DNA from: Chara braunii
Lineage: Eukaryota; Streptophyta; Charophyceae; Charales; Characeae
Length of the DNA: 42,602 nucleotides
Reading direction: 5' to 3'
NCBI GenBank assembly: GCA_003427395.1
Contig: BFEA01000388.1
Location: 1,378,190-1,420,791, forward strand
The notes beneath the pieces are model-generated. The model was given only the letters and a program-made list of their open reading frames with translations. It was not told the origin of the DNA and did not search any database. Position numbers and translations under genes: made by a program. The number at the start of each line of letters is the position of its first letter. Positions within the stretch are counted from its first letter, which is position 1. This document shows, in pieces, positions 9,485-20,140 of this stretch.

Positions 9485-9567
9485 CGCAGGCCGTGAGTTT
9501 TGAACCCACGACCTGATACCACATTGCGCATTTCCAGACACTGTCCTAACCACTTGGACATCACGCC
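9485..9567 (-). tRNA. tRNA-Ser-like sequence, degenerate
   Basis: On the minus strand, TGTCCAAGTGGTTAGGA (9544-9560) fits a tRNA-Ser/Leu D-arm and Pol III A box. GGTTCAAAACT (about 9496-9506) fits the T loop and B box, with a 5-bp T stem GTGGG/CTCAC. The region between is long, as for a class II tRNA with an extra arm, and a GGA triplet lies in the anticodon position. The acceptor strands (GGCGTGA and GGCCTGC) do not pair and the anticodon stem is imperfect. It is therefore more likely a tRNA pseudogene or tRNA-derived SINE head than a working gene. A 25-base T run on the plus strand lies beside it near 9597. Confidence 0.5.
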
Positions 9568-9768
9568 ATTCGCCATAGCATAGTTTTTTGACTTCTTCTT
9601 TTTTTTTTTTTTTTTTTTTTTGGTGGGACCTTCCCTGGTCCTTGCACGGCCGGGCCACCCGGGAAAGCAAGGTGACCCGGGCCGCCCGGCTGGTAGCCGA
9701 GGCCAGCATTGACTACCCAGAAAAAGAGGGGGGATAACTGTAAGGGAGCATATAACACACTATGGCCC

Positions 9769-10302
9769 GGACCCCATAGGAATGCGGAGAGGAAAAACTT
9801 TGCCGCGGAAGTGTTTGCAGGACCCCACACCTCGCGGAAAAGTTTATGGAAAGGCCGAAATGTCTTCCAAAAACCGTATTCCGGGACCCCACAGCCCGCA
9901 TTTCGTGGCCTGGAAGATCGCCTGTGGACGTTTTCACATGGTCCGCGGTCTGGAAAACAGCGAGCGGAGGAAATGACGCCGCAAATTTGTGCCGAAAGCT
10001 GAGGTTGGCCCCCAGAGCCGTCTTGAACTTTTCCAAAACCAGGTCGCGTGGATGGGAGGCAGAAGCCAATAGCGATGAAGAGTGTCACAAAAAAAAAAGA
10101 AAAAAAAAAAGGGGGAAAAAAACAAACAAACGAGTGCCAACGGAAACAGGCAATGATTAGCTCAACTGATTTCCGGAGGGTTTTCCAAGCGCATTTGGTC
10201 CCTTGCGATGGGGTCCCAGAAAAAGTACTTTCCGACTTTCCAAAATGACTTGCCCGCTTTCCGTGGCCACACGTCTTTTCCATCCGCACCGCAGTGGGGT
10301 CC
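9769..10302. repeat. Inverted array of GGACCCCA blocks
   Basis: GGACCCCA occurs at 9769, 9820 and 9884. Its complement TGGGGTCC occurs at 10209 and 10295. Each is followed, in its own orientation, by GCGG- and GGAAAA-rich sequence. The two halves look like diverged inverted copies of one irregular repeat. Open frames crossing the region run into the assembly gap and are not genes. Confidence 0.5.
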
Positions 10303-10319
10303 GACCCTATCTCAAAGGC

Positions 10320-10524
10320 NNNNNNNNNNNNNNNNNNNNNNNNNNNNNNNNNNNNNNNNNNNNNNNNNNNNNNNNNNNNNNNNNNNNNNNNNNNNNNNNN
10401 NNNNNNNNNNNNNNNNNNNNNNNNNNNNNNNNNNNNNNNNNNNNNNNNNNNNNNNNNNNNNNNNNNNNNNNNNNNNNNNNNNNNNNNNNNNNNNNNNNNN
10501 NNNNNNNNNNNNNNNNNNNNNNNN
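10320..10524. other. Assembly gap (N run)
   Basis: 205 consecutive N. It adjoins the 3' end of LINE A exactly where that element's poly(A) tail, read as T on this strand, should be. Only six T remain visible, so the gap probably hides the rest of the tail and the target-site duplication. Confidence 1.
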
Positions 10525-10530
10525 TTTTTT

Positions 10531-10953
10531 TGAAACACCCCGGGTGATGCTGGAGGTGCTGATAAGAGCAGCCACCGCTAGCATCCCCAGGCAGGCTCCA
10601 TTCTATTGGTGGGGAGCTGCACCTGCTGGAAACCCTGCTGGAAACTGGGTCCAGCTTCCCTGAAGCATACAAATCAAAAGCATAGTTTGGAAAGATAAAG
10701 GAGAGTGTGATCTGCCTCTTCAGCCACGAACTGTGACCGCCAGGTCTGTCCCTACAACTAGCAGCACTATGTCCGATCCTTTCCTGTCCAGTCTACCTTG
10801 CAAGCCATGGAATAGGTTGTACAAAGAACAGTCGGAAACCCCGAATGAGAAAAAAGGACATAACAATAGGGCCAGGAGCTAACCTTTTTACCCGGTTTGC
10901 CAATGGATATCAACCAATGCCAATCCTGATGGTGGAAAGGGATCTAGAAAACA
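10531..10953 (-). other. LINE A 3'UTR with conserved structured tail
   Basis: The last coding segment ends at 10954. The following 420 bases are non-coding and end in the tail repeat at 10531-10665: a stem-loop around GGTGCTGATAAGAGCAGCC, a GGCTCC...GGGGAGC hairpin, and a CTGGAAACTGGGTCCAGC hairpin, then T residues on the plus strand. The same tail ends other copies at 31569-31757 and 29309-29455 and stands alone at 20739-21094 and 41090-41452. It is probably what the LINE reverse transcriptase recognises; that role is inferred. Confidence 0.65.
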
Positions 10954-11992
10954 TTATGGAGATCTTAGAGTGGCACCTGGAGGTAGTGAAAACCAATCTC
11001 TGAAGAGCAGGTGGTAATCCCACTTCAAGGGTTCTCCCTGTTCTTCCTTTCCTGGCCATTTCACTTCTCCCATGCTGTCTCCTTCATTTCCCCCCAACCA
11101 TTTTTTATTGAACTTCTGAATACTGTTAATGATATCCTTTTCTTGATGAAAAAGTTGAATATTTGAACGAACCATCGACCAGTGTGCTCGTATTTCCGTC
11201 TGAACGAACTGAACAACCAGTTCAGACAGTTCTTTTCCTTCCAATTTTACCTCTTCTCTCTCGTATACGCATCTTTTATACCATAATGTCCAGAGAATGG
11301 CTTCCAATCTCAAAGAAGTTTCCATGAAATTCCGAGAGTTGAGCAACCACTGGTTCCCATTGTCCCAAGAGAATGATCTTCCAATCCCACGACCAGTCTA
11401 TCCCTGTTAATCCCCTCCATACACAATCCCATCTTCTCCGTAACAGAACCAATCCTAGGTATTGAATGAAGACATGTTCAATGGTTTCTCTGAGTTGCTT
11501 GTTAGGGAAGACCGACAAACATGTTTTACACCAAGGGACTGTCAGACCTCGTTGCTCTAAATTAGTGTGATCAATAAGCCTATCATTTGTTGGCAAACAT
11601 CGCTGGAGTATTTGTCATTGCAACGAGGAAAACTTAGCAGGTCGTTTGTTTATCTTATTAAAGAATTTAATATTTTGAAAATTGTGTGCGCCGATATTCA
11701 AATGTCTGACCCAGCGATCCCTTATTACTGATGGGACATCCACTCGTGGTCGTAACAGACGATACGTTGCTTTGACAGTGAGATTTTGCAGGGTGCGTGG
11801 TTTGCCCCTCTTCCTCGTTTGCCATATCCATTCAACTGGATCCAAAAGTAGATCTGGAATCGGGCTTTGTGGGTGAAACAGTCTCCATCCGGCGGTAGCT
11901 GAGATAAAAATAACTCTAATCCTAAAGACTTCGTCGCAATCACACAAGACCCCTAGTGTTGGCAGGTTGGGCAGATAATGAGCTTGGTACAA
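10954..11992 (-). pseudogene. LINE A C-terminal domain
   Basis: This region follows the RT. In minus-strand frames it contains WCKTCLSVFPNKQ followed by ETIEHVFIQY, a C-x2-C...H pattern like the zf-RVT domain of plant LINEs, with the final Cys apparently lost. Further on, WLGGNEGDSMGEVKW and DYHLLFRDW are shared with the truncated copy at 31.9-32.4 kb. An upstream part (11615-11992) aligns in motif order with LINE B at 31.4-31.57 kb (LLDPVEWIWQ against LPLDPQEWEW). Frameshifts split it into three pieces. The nucleic-acid-binding role is known for the family, not shown here. Confidence 0.65.
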
Positions 11993-12139
11993 GAAGGAGC
12001 CCTAGGTCGGATGGTAAAGGGCGGAGGAGATGTTGTCTGGTTACTCTGAAAAGCGATACTAGGGCTCCTTCTTGTACCAAGCTCATTATCTGCCCAACCT
12101 GCCAACACTAGGGGTCTTGTGTGATTGCGACGAAGTCTT
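11925..12139. repeat. 81-bp perfect inverted repeat inside LINE A
   Basis: Bases 11925-12005 are the exact reverse complement of 12059-12139, with a 53-base spacer (12006-12058). The arms are LINE coding sequence; the peptide FVAITQDP at the left end of the 12108-12476 frame is partly made from the inverted copy. Perfect identity in an otherwise decayed element means either a recent fold-back event or an assembly or amplification artefact. Confidence 0.9.
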
Positions 12140-12476
12140 CCTCCCGCAGTCTTACCCCTCTTCTCAATCCTCTATCCCAGGCCAGAGGAATGGAGCAGGT
12201 AATTTGATCCAAAATTAGAGAAAGTTTGTGGGCATATGTGATGATTTTCTTAAGTTGGTCAGGAGTCATCCAACCTTTCTTTTCCAAGTCCCGGATGTCT
12301 TTTACCCGGATTACCCCTTTCTTTACCCACTGAGACCAGGGAGGAGTTGAGCTATTATATATGCATCCATTAGCATCAGTTATCCATTTTTTCCCAAACA
12401 ATAGTTGTCTCAATATTTCTTCAAAACGTGTGGGAGAAGGTTTATTTGGCAGGGGCAACTCTCGCCAAGTTCCCAA
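12108..12476 (-). pseudogene. LINE A region between RT and C-terminal domain
   Basis: A 122-residue open frame carrying ELPLPNKPSPTRF, WVKKGVIRVKDIRDL and IPLAWDRG. The corresponding part of LINE B near 32.83-33.06 kb has LGEERDFTTL and VVPLAW in the same order, so this is the conserved connection between RT thumb and C-terminal zinc domain. The last residues come from the inverted-repeat arm rather than the original sequence. No catalytic motif is expected here. Confidence 0.55.
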
Positions 12477-12968
12477 TATAGTTGCCCATAGGTTATCAAC
12501 TAGAATATCCTCGCGAGCTGTGTTTCTCTCCCCTTCCTGTTTTGACTGAATACAAGGTCTGGGAATGATCTAGAATTTGTATTCTACCCAGGTGAGGGGG
12601 TGGATCTCAAGTGGTGTATCTGGCGCTAGTCTCCTTAATTGTTCTAGGGCTAAAGCTTGCCAGGGCTTGTGAATTCATAAAATAAGGTCAATCATCCATT
12701 GAATGGATAAGGCTTGACATTGTAGGGTACGATCCGAAATTCTCAATCCTCCCCTCTGTTTTGGTTCGATGAGGGTGGACCATGCCACTCTAGGAATAAC
12801 ACTTTCTTGTTCGTGATTCCCTTTTCAAGGGATGGTTGCCACTAATTTTTGAAGGTGTTTGGCATGTGGCTTTCCAATAGCCCACAACATTGATTTGTAT
12901 CATATTGAGGCTAAGACCACATTATTGATTACTAAAGATCTGCCAAAAAGTGAGGTGTGCTGATTTTT

Positions 12969-13834
12969 CTATTGATTCATTTTTTCTAACGCTGGTCTAG
13001 AAATCCATTCATCATTGGAAGTAGGCTTGCCAGAGGCCGACAGAGATACTCCCAATACTCTCAATGGGGCTTCGAAAGGCAACCATTGAACTCTGGGGGA
13101 GTCAGGAGGACGATCTCCATTTGAGTGGATCCACCAACCTTGAGTTTTACTCCCCCAGTTGATTACCATATCTGAGAATGCTGTAAATTTATCCAAAAGA
13201 TTTTTAATTTCTTCCATGTTTGTCGCCGAGGCTTCCATCATAATAGTTAAGTCGTATGCAAACAAGGAAGCTATGGGTATTGCCTCCTCGGGTATTCCCG
13301 AGATTCTTAATCGTCTGATGTTATGGTTAGTTCTAAGATTAGCCCTCAGAGCTTCCATTACTATAACGAAAAGGAAGGGGGTCAACGAGTCTCCTTGTCT
13401 TACCGACTTTTGAATCTGAATTTCCGGGGACAACGATCCGTTACCAAGAATTTGTATAGTGACATTTGTGTGAAGGATTTTAACCCATTCAACTTTTGGA
13501 GGCAGGTGTTTAAAAACCTCCAATCCACATGGTCATAAACTTTCTCAAAATCTATAAAGACCACAACTGCATTTTGCTTAGATTGTCTTGCAACTTTGAC
13601 CATTTCATTGATTAGGAGAATGTTATCCTGTATATGACGACGATCTTTAATGAACCCTGTTTGGGAGAGGTGAATGATATCAGGCATGATGGGGATCATC
13701 CGGTTATCCAAAACTTTTGCTAACAGTTTGTAAATAACAATTAATAAGGTTATTAGTCTGTAATTTCTAATGTTTGTTTTTTCCCTCTTTTTGTATAGTA
13801 AGGTAAGTATGCCCTGATTTACTATCTCTCTCAT
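12969..13834 (-). pseudogene. LINE A reverse transcriptase
   Basis: Two overlapping minus-strand frames (13834-13400 and 13523-12969) together give an L1-type RT palm. Motifs in order are TLLYKKREKTNIRNYRLIT, QTGFIKDRRHIQDNIL, motif A FIDFEKVYDHVDW with its Asp, motif B VRQGDSLTPFLFVIVMEAL, motif C, and WGSKTQGWW. Motif C reads FAYDLTIM where FADDLTIM is expected; the second position is TAC (13254-13256), so one of the two catalytic Asp residues is replaced by Tyr. A frameshift lies near 13500. The protein would have copied LINE RNA by target-primed reverse transcription; this copy cannot. Confidence 0.85.
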
Positions 13835-14255
13835 TTCTCCTGAGTTTCAAACCTCTTGAAAATATTGTAATAAGTCGTTTGAAAGAACAGGCCACATTGT
13901 TTCCCAAAATTCTTTTGGAAACTCGTCCACACCCAGGATCTTGTCCTCTTCCATTTGTTTTAGAGACGTCCAAATTTATTCGTTTGTTATTGGTTTTTAG
14001 GAGATCCCGTTGTTCTTGAGTAATAGATTGAAAAACTGGTTCCAAAAAGGAACGAATGGCTAGATCACCGTCATGTGACTGGGTAGGATCTTTTGATGAC
14101 TGGAACACTTTTTTGAAGAAACCATAGGCCACCCTTAAACTTGTTGCTGATGAAGCAGACACCTCAGACTCTCGAGTTGACTCATGATCAAACTGACTTT
14201 CTATAGAGGATCGTATGGCCCGTGAACGGGTCATAGCAAAAAATGATGTATCCAT
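13767..14255 (-). pseudogene. LINE A linker before reverse transcriptase
   Basis: A 162-residue frame with AYGFFKKVFQSSK, FQSITQEQRDLL and similar hydrophilic sequence. It corresponds by position and phrasing to the LINE B segment at 34.63-35.3 kb (YYKRLFTSE, LTTQQKEAMETPIT). This is the usual helical connector between endonuclease and RT. It overlaps the start of the RT frame, so a frameshift lies near 13800-13850. Confidence 0.55.
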
Positions 14256-14363
14256 TTGTCCTTCTGAGGAATTTTTTGACAGTTTGCCTCTAATTAATTG
14301 TCCTTGTCAACGATGTTGCGCACATGACAAAAGTTGGTTCCTGAGTTCTTGGATGCTGTCAGT

Positions 14364-15476
14364 TTAGGAGGATTCATCTAGTTGATCTTGAGATTCATAA
14401 TTTAGAATTTTTTCTTGAATATGCATTTCGTGTAGATATTTTTTCTTTGCTTGTAATTTTGAGTACTCATTACATTTTTTTGCTAGAAAAACCAGACCAT
14501 TGTTGAACCAAGAGATGTATGAGTTTTGTCTTTCTCTCGTCGTATTCCAATATTCCCATACATTTGTTAAATACCTCATAAACTGGTTATGCGATAATAG
14601 AGATGTGTTCCATTTATAAAACCCTCTCCCTTTATCTGATTTTTTGCCAAAGGATAGGAGGAATGCACACATTTTATGATCGGCCCTGGTCCATGGGCTT
14701 TGTGGGAAAATTGCGGCCCCTATGAGCGTACTATCTAAATCTTCCGACATAAGAATCAAATCAATTCTTGATATAGATTGAAGACGATTTCCTTGATTAC
14801 GTATGCATGTAAATAACCTTTGTCGAGGAAAGGTTCTCCGATATGAGTCAACAAACCGTTCTCTTTCACACAAAGTTTCTATGATATTTTCATCCTCTTC
14901 TATATAGGGAGGATATGGGGAAGAAATCCTCCCGCGATCCAACCATCTGTCTGGAGCCGCATTGAAGTCACCTGCCATGATTAGCGGGATTTCGTCTGGG
15001 ATGTGGTTCCTAATATATTGAAAGAATGTGACTCTATCTTTTATGTTGTTTTAGCCATATACATTAATCACACATATAACATCCGATTCTACTTTTAGGA
15101 TGACATTTATCTAACGTCCCTATTCTTTATCCGCCATTCATTGAATTATTTGTGCTCTAGAATCCGGCGGTATCCATATTGCTACTCCGGCTGAGCCACT
15201 TCTTGGTGCTGGGGCGTTGAGCTTGTCAAAGGGCCATACTGTGTTTTGGCCTCGGATATGGATGAGAGCGTTTGTAAGATGTGTTTCCTTAATACATATA
15301 ATAGCAGACCATGCTCTGGCCCCCACACCTCTCAGTTGCTCCAGTATGACTTTTCTTTTCTCGACATCTGTTGTGGCTAATCCATTTACATTGAGTGATC
15401 GAAGGTCTAGATTTGTCGTTTTTGTTGCCCGGTGCCAAGATGGGTTCTTACCATAATGTGCTTGTATAGCTTCCAT
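14364..15476 (-). pseudogene. LINE A AP-like endonuclease
   Basis: The first piece (15476-15138) has LRSLNVNGLA and IICIKETHL, with the catalytic Asn and Glu of the exonuclease-endonuclease-phosphatase fold. The second (14978-14364) has MAGDFNAAPD, SRIDLILMS and WTRADHKM, the GDFN, D and D-H motifs. Between them (about 14980-15137) the frame is broken. After the domain comes FYKWNTSLLSH, the normal transition to the RT linker. In active LINEs this enzyme nicks the target DNA to prime reverse transcription. All core catalytic motifs seem readable, but the protein is split. Confidence 0.8.
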
Positions 15477-15642
15477 CTTTTACTCACCATTAAGATGACA
15501 TTGTGCCCCCCCTATTGTCCTTTAGACACGAAGCCAATTACCATTGTTTAGGTTATCGACAGAATGTAGGATGCCTCTGCATAGAATAATGCTCAGGAAG
15601 GCAAGTATATCCGAGGTGGTCCACACGACATTTGCCTTGACT

Positions 15643-18309
15643 TTAAGACTTTGCAAATCTAATAGAGCCGCATGAGAAAACCATCTGAGACGACTCTTTC
15701 TTATCCTCAAAATGCACAAATGTGTCTCTTTTTGCCATTTGAGCCTTGTCTCCTACTTCCGAGAGAGTTGTTTGTGGGTCGGGGTCATAGTGCTTTTTCA
15801 GAAAGTCGCGCATGTCCCGTTTGAATGTACGGTCACCTACACTTAGGTAATCAACATAGGATGTCCATCCTCTCAGTGTGACACCCCCGTATTGGTCTTG
15901 ACCAATACGTGAGAGACCCACCTTCGATCTTCCCCCTTTCTTTCTGACTGGAATAATCAGATTGCCTTTTGGTGGCAGTGGTCTCATTGCCTGACCCTTT
16001 TCCAACACATTTCTCATTTTCTGTCTTTTCCCTGGGTCCTGCCTTGACAGGAAAGGGATGAGTTCCTCATTTTGGGTTGCCTTTGAGCTCACAATAGGGT
16101 GGGGTTGGGTGTCACTGAATGACACTTCTTCTTCTCGATCCAGTGTTACAGAAACTTCCATCAAATTCTCGTTGACGTGCAAAAACCCATCCTGTTGCTG
16201 GGAAGGATTTTGTTGTTCCTGTGTGACTACCTCTGATGAGGCCATTACCTGATCTTCTTGTATGAGGTTAGATTCTTGGGGCTCCTAACGTTCTTCCTTC
16301 TTTTCAGTAGATTCAGTGGGTTATGTTGGGAGCTTGTCATTATCCTCTGTATTATTACCCATGGTTGTTTCTCTTAACAGGATTATCTTACCATTAGTGT
16401 CTTCATAATTGTTTTGCCTCTGAGCTTCCTTTATGTTATTAGATCGGGAAGGAGACTGAAAGGCAGCCTGACCCTCATTGTCCACATAAATTATTCCTCC
16501 TTGAGCTTCATTTCCGTTTTTCCTCAGGTCAACTTGTTGTTCCTCTGATTCTATCTCTTTTGTTTCCTTAGATTGTGGCGGAGGCCTGGAAGGGGAACCA
16601 TCGTGGTTAAAATTCCTCTACTATTTTCCTCTTCCCTGCTATCCTTGCATGGGGGAGGTGGAGGCTGAAATATATCCATGATTGCGGTGAACATGCGGCG
16701 GCTGGCTATGGTCTTCCTCATTTTGGGTTGCCTTTGAGCTCACAACAGGGTGGGGTTGGGTGCCACTGAATGACACTTCTTCTTCTCGATCCAGTGTTAC
16801 AGAAACTTCCATCAAATTTTCGTTGACGTGCAATACCCCATCCTGTTGCTGGGAAGAATTTTGATGTTCCTGTGTGACTCCCTCTTGTGAGGCCATTACC
16901 TGATCTTCCTGAATGAGGTTAGATTCTTGGGGCTCCTGACGTTCTTCCTTCTTTTCAGTAGATTCAGTGGGTTCTGCTGGGAGTTTGTCATTATCCTCTG
17001 TATTATTACCCATGGTTGTTTCTCTTAACAGGATTATCTTACCATTAGTGTCCTCATAATTGTTTTGCTCCTGAGCTTCCCTTATGTTATTAGTTCGGGA
17101 AGGAGACTGAAAGGCGGTCTGACCCTCATTGTCCACATAAATTATTCCTCCTTGAACTTCATTTTCTTTTTTCCTCGGGTCAACCTGTTGTTTCTTTGGT
17201 TCTATCTCTTCTTCTTCCTGAGATTGTGGCGGAGGGGGAACCATCATGGTTAAAATTCCTCTACTATTTTCCTCTTCCCTGCTATCCTTGCATGAGGGAG
17301 GTGGAGGCTGAAACATATCCATGATTGCGGTGAACATGCGACGGCTGGCTATGGTCTATTTTATACCTTTTGGGAACCTCTCAGATAACACTCTTTTCAA
17401 AGAGGGACTAGCATTCATGAAGTTAATGATTTATACATAAGAGGCATCCCATAATTTCAGGCTGGTTTCTCCATACTTTTTTTTTAGATGATGAAGTAAC
17501 CATTCTGCTAACTGTATCATTTTTTGTTCCACAGTGATAAGATTCTCTTCTCCTGTGGAGGGAGCTTCAAACATAGGATCGTCCTCAATTTGTTGTTCTG
17601 AGTCAATGTCCATGGGAGCAGGTCCAAAAGCTTTACTAAAGAGATCCCGGGGGTAAACTTCTTCTTGCTTTTGAGACTGTCCTGTTTCCAAAGATTGAGG
17701 TGTCTGTGACTCCCCCCCTCTTTTTTGACTGATCTTGTTCCCATCTTGGGTTTCCATGTTTGTAGATGGTAGGGTCCTCTTTTAAAATTTTTTTATTTTT
17801 TATTTTTTCCTTCTAATTAATGGTTGATTTTGTGAGACCTTTTTTTCACTATCCAGTTCTTGTTCCATTTCCGACTCGTGATCCAGAGAATTTTCTTCCT
17901 TATGAACCACTGTTGGTTGCAATGACAATTCCTTGTTACTTATGGTGTTCCCACCTTCTTTGAGGTAGTTTTGTGGATCAGGTTCATTTACAATTATTGG
18001 TACTTTCTTCCCTTGTTCCAGTTCTGTCGGGGCTGTCATCACTGGCGTACCGGGTGCTGATTGTGGGATGGGTGGAAATCGGGAGGAGGTGTGAGTAGGT
18101 TTGTTCACCACTTTGTCTGTTGTTTCCGGAGGGGTCCAACTTTTGGGGGGGGTTGTGTCCCAATTCGGCTCCCCCTCTTTCTCCCACATCCATCCCTTGT
18201 GTTTTGATCCCTTACCTCCTCCCTCTATGTACACCCATCCCTCATGTCCCTGATCCACAGTTCTCCATAGATTATTCTTGAACGGGTCTTTGATTAGCCT
18301 TCCTGTCAC
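15643..18309 (-). pseudogene. LINE A ORF1 C-terminal low-complexity region
   Basis: A chain of hydrophilic frames (18309-17800, 17757-17431, 17337-16639, 16245-15643) rich in Glu, Gln, Pro and Ser, with no domain I recognise. It lies downstream of the CCHC knuckle and upstream of the endonuclease, so it belongs to the long tail of ORF1, or to an ORF1-ORF2 spacer. The 16065-17356 part is a tandem duplication. Stops separate the pieces, including one just past the knuckle. Confidence 0.55.
16065..17356. repeat. Tandem duplication in LINE A ORF1, period 651
   Basis: CCTCATTTTGGGTTGCC begins at 16065 and again at 16716, and the two following stretches (16065-16715 and 16716-17356) align along their full length with scattered substitutions. 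The first copy has about 10 extra bases, GCCTGGAAGG near 16580. The junction is sharp, at GGCTATGGTC. The second copy keeps a 232-residue open frame; the first does not. The divergence shows this is a real duplication and not an assembly echo. Confidence 0.9.
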
Positions 18310-18342
18310 CCTTTGTCTACGCGGTGGGTTCTGTTCACAAAT

Positions 18343-18645
18343 CTAATCAGTGCTGAGATGACCATCGGCCTTACAACGAAAGCAACACGGGCGCAGTTTA
18401 TGTTAGGTGTGAATATGAAATTATTTCCCCCCAACTCTGTAAGGGATAACATCATTTATATTGAAGGATATGTTTGAGGGATGGTTAATAGCTAGCATCA
18501 GATAATCATCCCTTCTTGCTGCGAACGCTGGGAGAGGATCGATGAAATCCACAATGTCATGAATTTCCCCGAAATTGTATATGAATGTGGCTTGAATTTC
18601 TATTGGAATGTGGTGGAATTCCACCCAATAGAAATCCTTCATCAT
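18343..18645 (-). pseudogene. LINE A ORF1 core with CCHC knuckle
   Basis: The frame 18645-18421 (FYWVEFHHIPIEIQ, FGEIHDIVDFID, IPYRVGGK) resembles the DUF4283-type domain of plant LINE ORF1 proteins. A shifted frame then gives CCFRCKADGHLSTD (18343-18393), a C-x2-C-x4-H zinc knuckle with a TAG stop just after the His region where the last ligand would follow. ORF1 proteins bind LINE RNA in the ribonucleoprotein particle. The domain name rests on order and knuckle; the truncation is visible. Confidence 0.65.
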
Positions 18646-18828
18646 CTGACGACGTCGTTCATCTTAGCCCTGTTTTTTTAGAACCCACGGATATATCCTA
18701 ACTTCTGATCGATCACATCTCAATTTTCTCGACCCATCTATAGTTCTTTTATCATTTTCGTGGATACTAAGAATAGTGAAGACCATTGATGAGACATGTT
18801 GGATTAGAAAGTCTTTTTGTGTCATGTC

Positions 18829-20019
18829 CTAACTTCCTTTGAAGAACGTCAGACGCTTACCCACCCATTTAACTTTTCCATTCACTGATTTGAAGGCAAC
18901 ATCATCATGAAAGACCCAATTACTAGCATGTCGTTGGTAGACTGCATCCCTTTTTGCGAGCTTTTGAGAAGGATATGTTTTTATCATCGCCTTCTTTCCC
19001 CCACTGTCCACCACCCTACTTTCTGATGGACTTGTTAGTTTGGAAAGAAAGAAAGCCCTTGCTGACGGCAAGTTGGTCAGGGGGATTTGAAGGGGTGAGG
19101 AATGCTGGCCAGTTCTTTTTACTTCCAATGTTTTACTTTGGAAAGACCCTTTGGCCTTGTCTGCCCAGGAAGTATTTGCTCCTCGTATTACCGAGGAGAG
19201 TAGTTGAGACCCAGACCTTTGTCTTTCCAAGAGAGGGTGCCCACTTTCCAACTCCATGTTATCCTAACCTTCCCTCTCCTCTTCCTTTCCTTTGTATTTA
19301 CTTATTCCTTCCCTGTCCACGATCTCACTTTCCCTGCCATTTCCCTCCTCGTCGTTTCCTCTTCCTCCCCCACTTCCATTGCCTGTCTTAACACTTTTCC
19401 ACTCACTTCCCTTCCCCCTTTCTTCTTCCCCTTTTTGTCTTTGGTTTCCGATCCTCTTCCCTGCTGCTTCCTGTCGGGTGGGAAATCCCAGCTCATATTG
19501 AGATGTCAATGGTCTGTGCTTAGAGGGCTATGTGATTCATGCGAAGCAGAGTTTTGTAGGTCTGGTGCAAACATTCTTACTGTGTTATCTGTTTTCTTCT
19601 GATACATAATGGTTTGTGACCGCTACCCCTTTTTCCTCTTCCTCGTACAGAGGATTAGTCATCATTGCTTGATTGCGGTTATTGCTGGCCCATCCCCATC
19701 TCCCCACCTTTTGGGAGATAAGAGAGGTCATGGGAGAGCAATTGATCTGGTGCGTTTGGTGTGAGGGCGAGGGGGAGCTCATCGTAATTTGAGAGGAGGC
19801 TCGAATAACCCTCTCTTCCTCTGTAAGGATTTCCTCATCCGACACTACAGTCGATGATTGATCTTTTCTAGTTTCTATGACCTGTGTTCGTTTTCCTTGT
19901 AATACCTGCCTGATGGGCGTGTGTAGTTGTCTAGAAGCAATTTGTCTCATGGCCCCTCTAATCATGAGCATTGAGTCCACCTGTTTGTGGACTCTTTGGT
20001 GACGAATAATCCGCGTCAT
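18829..20019 (-). pseudogene. LINE A ORF1 N-terminal segments
   Basis: Two minus-strand frames (20019-19585 and 19257-18829) precede the DUF4283-like part. The second includes NTSWADKAKGSF and FHDDVAFKSVNGKVKWVGKR, typical in style of the start of plant LINE ORF1. The first is basic and Ser/Thr-rich with no recognisable domain. The strand between (19264-19510) is a purine/pyrimidine-biased tract giving meaningless plus-strand frames. Confidence 0.45.
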
Positions 20020-20116
20020 TTTGAAAAATATCTTTCTCAGCTTCTACGAAGAGGAGCAAAAATGAGAGCTCAATCACTATGAATTTCTCAATGAATTTCT
20101 CTCTTCTTTATTTAGT

Positions 20117-20140
20117 ACTTTTTTTTTTTTTTTTTTTTTG
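20117..20140. repeat. Poly(T) tract
   Basis: A run of about 24 T beyond the last LINE A frame. It could be the tail of a minus-strand retroposon inserted at the LINE 5' side, or a simple repeat. No tail repeat is visible beside it. Confidence 0.8.

Larger units (their letters stand above)
10525..20050 (-). mobile_element. LINE A, long decayed non-LTR retrotransposon
   Basis: Read on the minus strand, the order is an ORF1 region (about 20019-15643), an AP-like endonuclease (15476-14364), a linker, a reverse transcriptase (13834-12969), a C-terminal domain with a Cys/His motif (about 12476-10954), and a 3'UTR ending in a structured tail and poly(A) at the gap. This is the plant L1-type order. 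About 9.5 kb is long; a 0.65-kb duplication in ORF1 and a fold-back inversion at 11925-12139 account for part of it. Many stops and frameshifts show it is not autonomous. The 5' boundary is a guess, placed near the last open frame and before a T run at 20117-20140. Confidence 0.8.

Noticed and set aside
9561-10538. 325-residue minus-strand ORF
   Set aside because: A large part is N from the assembly gap, and the rest has no motif and overlaps other frames.
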